Shown here: in pieces, positions 7,319 to 8,086 of the stretch
Numbering within the stretch: position 1 is the stretch's first letter
Layout: every line of letters starts with the position of its first letter
NCBI GenBank assembly: GCA_031127185.1
Contig: JARIET010000121.1
Location: 1-8,086 of the forward strand
Source of the DNA: Gemmatimonadota bacterium
Lineage (GTDB): Bacteria; Gemmatimonadota; Gemmatimonadetes; Gemmatimonadales; Gemmatimonadaceae
DNA: 8,086 bases
Reading direction: 5' to 3'
The notes under the pieces: generated by a model
What the model was told of the DNA's origin: nothing
Databases searched by the model: none
Seen by the model: the letters and a program-made list of their open reading frames with translations, nothing else
Position numbers and translations under genes: made by a program

Positions 7319-7437
7319 GGGGAACTGCGGGACATGGGGAGACGCATGGGGAACAAGGGGGGACATGCCCCCGGACCTTTTCCTCGTTGCCCGTCCCCCG
7401 GCGTCCCCCCACGTCCCGTCGTATCCCGTTGTTTCCC
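7319..7437 (+). repeat. mirrored G-rich / C-rich intergenic block
   Basis: After the rseP stop, bases 7319-7364 are a run of irregular units of the form GGG(G)(A)AC, for example GGGAAC, GGGAC, GGGGAGAC, GGGGAAC and GGGGGGAC. Bases 7386-7437 contain the mirror units: GTTGCCC, GTCCCCC, GTCCCCC, GTCCC, GTATCCC and GTTTCCC, spaced about 7-10 bases apart. Together they form a long imperfect inverted repeat, with a 5-bp GGGGG/CCCCC stem in the middle. No open frame of interest is present. It could be a dispersed intergenic repeat, a message-stabilising or terminating structure, or both. The G-run spacing also allows G-quadruplex formation on the + strand. Confidence 0.6.
7358..7381 (+). terminator. 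weak candidate terminator after rseP
   Basis: GGGGG (7358-7362) pairs with CCCCC (7368-7372) around ACATG, and a TTTT run lies at 7378-7381 after five further bases (GGACC). The stem is short and the T-run is displaced, so this is a weak call. The long imperfect pairing of the surrounding G-rich and C-rich blocks could strengthen it. It is the only candidate found between rseP and the rpsO promoter. Confidence 0.3.
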
Positions 7438-7443
7438 TAGCAC

Positions 7444-7472
7444 TTGAGCCTTGTCGTCTAACAAGTTATGTT
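7444..7472 (+). promoter_or_regulatory. putative sigma-70-type promoter of rpsO
   Basis: TTGAGC (7444-7449) and TATGTT (7467-7472) are separated by 17 bases, the ideal spacing for a housekeeping promoter, in a short AT-rich island within otherwise GC-rich DNA. A second -10-like TATAAC lies at 7480-7485 but has no good -35 partner. Transcription would start near 7479 and give a leader of about 40 bases before rpsO. The call rests on consensus match and position only. Confidence 0.45.
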
Positions 7473-7519
7473 TCCATGCTATAACAAAATCGACGACAAA
7501 AGGAACGGGTAAACAGGAC

Positions 7520-7780
7520 ATGGCATTCACGAAGACCGCCGCCCTCGCAAAGCACCAGCGGCATGAAACCGACACGGGCTCGCCTGAAGTCCAGGTCACG
7601 GTGCTCACGGAACGGATCAACTATCTCAACGATCACTTCCGGGCACACGCCAAGGACCACCACAGCCGGCAGGGACTCCTGAAGATGGTTGGCCAGCGCC
7701 GCCGTCTCTTGCAGTACCTCGAGCGAACCAATCTCGACGCGTATCGGAAGCTCATTGGTGAGCTTGGACTGCGCCACTAA
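7520..7780 (+). CDS. rpsO: 30S ribosomal protein S15
   Basis: Primary binding protein of the 16S rRNA central domain that starts platform assembly and forms bridge B4 with the large subunit. The product has 86 residues (E. coli 89) and the usual all-helical sequence: [20 protein letters not shown], then [18 protein letters not shown], then [24 protein letters not shown] and the GLRH end. The frame is open upstream to a TTG at 7451, but the ATG at 7520 ([13 protein letters not shown]) is the family start. AAAAGGAA (7498-7505) lies about 14 bases ahead and AGGA (7515-7518) only one base ahead, so neither is ideally placed. In E. coli S15 represses its own translation by binding its leader; whether that happens here cannot be read from the sequence. 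pnp follows after a terminator-like hairpin. Confidence 0.97.
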   Translation: MAFTKTAALAKHQRHETDTGSPEVQVTVLTERINYLNDHFRAHAKDHHSRQGLLKMVGQRRRLLQYLERTNLDAYRKLIGELGLRH

Positions 7781-7794
7781 CTGACCGACTCGCG

Positions 7795-7830
7795 AACGCG
7801 CGGACGCTGACTCAGCGGACCGCGCGTTTT
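7795..7830 (+). terminator. Rho-independent terminator after rpsO
   Basis: AACGCGCGG (7795-7803) pairs with CCGCGCGTT (7820-7828). Inside it CGCTG (7805-7809) pairs with CAGCG (7813-7817) around ACT, leaving a small internal loop. The outer stem runs into TTTT at 7827-7830. It lies 14 bases after the rpsO stop. Position and form resemble the rpsO-pnp terminator of E. coli, where partial read-through feeds pnp. The T-run is short, so read-through is plausible here too. Confidence 0.75.
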
Positions 7831-7928
7831 CGCAGTTGGTGTCGAGGTCCGGAGCGGTGGAGGTCGCGGCCAATGGCGCGCCCTCACCTAGCCCCCGTCA
7901 GGTTCGCACACCCGCATAGCGCATAACT

Positions 7929-7951
7929 CAGAACGGAAAATCCCGTCTCTG
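7929..7951 (+). promoter_or_regulatory. hairpin in pnp leader
   Basis: CAGA and ACGG (7929-7936) pair with CCGT (7943-7946) and TCTG (7948-7951), with a single bulged C at 7947 and a loop AAAATC. The 8-bp stem ends 27 bases before the pnp start. No T-run follows. It is a candidate regulatory or processing structure; the significance is unproven. Confidence 0.35.
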
Positions 7952-7968
7952 AACCCTGAACTCTCAAC
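7948..7968 (+). repeat. three tandem heptamers before pnp
   Basis: TCTGAAC, CCTGAAC and TCTCAAC follow each other without gaps, giving the consensus YCTSAAC. They end 10 bases before the pnp ATG, and the first overlaps the 3' arm of the hairpin. They occupy the place where a Shine-Dalgarno sequence would be expected. Confidence 0.6.
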
Positions 7969-7978
7969 TGTACCACTT

Positions 7979-8086
7979 ATGCATCGCATTGAACGCACCT
8001 TCGCCGGCCGCACCCTTTCCATTGAAACCGGCCGCATGGCCAAGCAGGCCGCGGGGTCCGCGGTCGTTCGCTTCGGCGACACGATG
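7979..8086 (+). CDS. pnp: Polyribonucleotide nucleotidyltransferase (PNPase), N-terminal part
   Basis: Phosphorolytic 3'-to-5' exoribonuclease of the RNA degradosome. Only the first 36 codons are in the window, cut by its right edge. They read MHRIERTFAGRTLSIETG, then RMAKQA, then VVRFGDTM, matching the start of the first RNase PH domain of PNPase (FAGRTLSIETGKMAKQA...GDT in the family). The ATG at 7979 fits the family start. It is preceded by pyrimidine/A-rich sequence with no Shine-Dalgarno. The position directly after rpsO is the classic arrangement. The remaining RNase PH, KH and S1 domains would lie beyond the window. Confidence 0.93.
   Translation, partial: MHRIERTFAGRTLSIETGRMAKQAAGSAVVRFGDTM

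Larger units (their letters stand above)
7831..7978 (+). promoter_or_regulatory. pnp leader region
   Basis: This spacer between the rpsO terminator and pnp has no gene. Its last 50 bases hold a hairpin (7929-7951) and three heptamers (7948-7968). I could not identify a convincing promoter, although the terminator upstream suggests pnp may have its own. In E. coli PNPase controls its own message after RNase III cuts a leader stem. A comparable role for this leader is only an analogy. Confidence 0.4.

Noticed and set aside
6336..7412. Minus-strand open frame of 358 codons opposite rseP
   Set aside because: It is the reverse of a clearly coding rseP and extends into the G/C repeat block. Its composition (Arg, His, Asp, Gly) is typical of antisense shadows in GC-rich DNA, and it has no recognisable motif.
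7351..7437. Possible CRISPR-like repeats in the C-rich block
   Set aside because: The units are only 5-8 bases, irregular in spacing and length, and lack unique spacers of constant size.
7468..7512. A 14-codon open frame (MFPCYNK...) just before rpsO, as a possible leader peptide
   Set aside because: Its ATG lies inside the proposed -10 element, so it would be upstream of the transcription start. It has no ribosome binding site and no regulatory codon run.

Overview
The window is a compact, GC-rich stretch of bacterial chromosome. All the convincing genes lie on the + strand and all are core housekeeping genes. Order: rpsB (ribosomal protein S2), tsf (EF-Ts), pyrH (UMP kinase), frr (ribosome recycling factor), uppS (undecaprenyl diphosphate synthase), cdsA (CDP-diglyceride synthase), dxr (DXP reductoisomerase), rseP (site-2 protease), then after a gap rpsO (ribosomal protein S15) and the first 36 codons of pnp (PNPase). 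No RNA genes, insertion sequences, CRISPR arrays, phage genes or defence systems were seen.

The rpsB-to-rseP order matches the cluster known from E. coli and many other Gram-negative bacteria. The G/C-heavy third codon positions, the arginine- and glycine-rich tail on S2 and the RseP form with a single apparent PDZ domain suggest a high-GC, probably diderm bacterium. Gemmatimonadota is my best guess, but it is an inference from general character, not from a diagnostic marker.

Layout: 1-122 is an rpsB leader with a 9-bp hairpin. 123-2036 holds rpsB and tsf, separated by 108 bases that contain a small hairpin. 2057-4987 is a tightly packed run (pyrH and frr overlap by 4 bases; frr-uppS and uppS-cdsA gaps are 20 and 35 bases). 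5002-7310 holds dxr and rseP, overlapping by one base. 7311-7519 is intergenic: a G-rich block mirrored by a C-rich block, then a plausible promoter for rpsO. 7781-7978 is the rpsO-pnp spacer, with a good intrinsic terminator, then a hairpin and three heptamer repeats just before pnp.

The genes join translation (S2, EF-Ts, RRF, S15), pyrimidine nucleotide supply (UMP kinase) and envelope building. Dxr makes isoprenoid precursors, UppS turns them into the lipid carrier for peptidoglycan and O-antigen, CdsA supplies phospholipid precursor, and RseP handles membrane stress signalling. PNPase degrades RNA and in other bacteria is cotranscribed with rpsO. I found no previously undescribed system. 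The points most worth a second look are the S2 tail, the G/C mirrored intergenic block, the weak Shine-Dalgarno sequences of several translation genes, and the repeat-bearing pnp leader.
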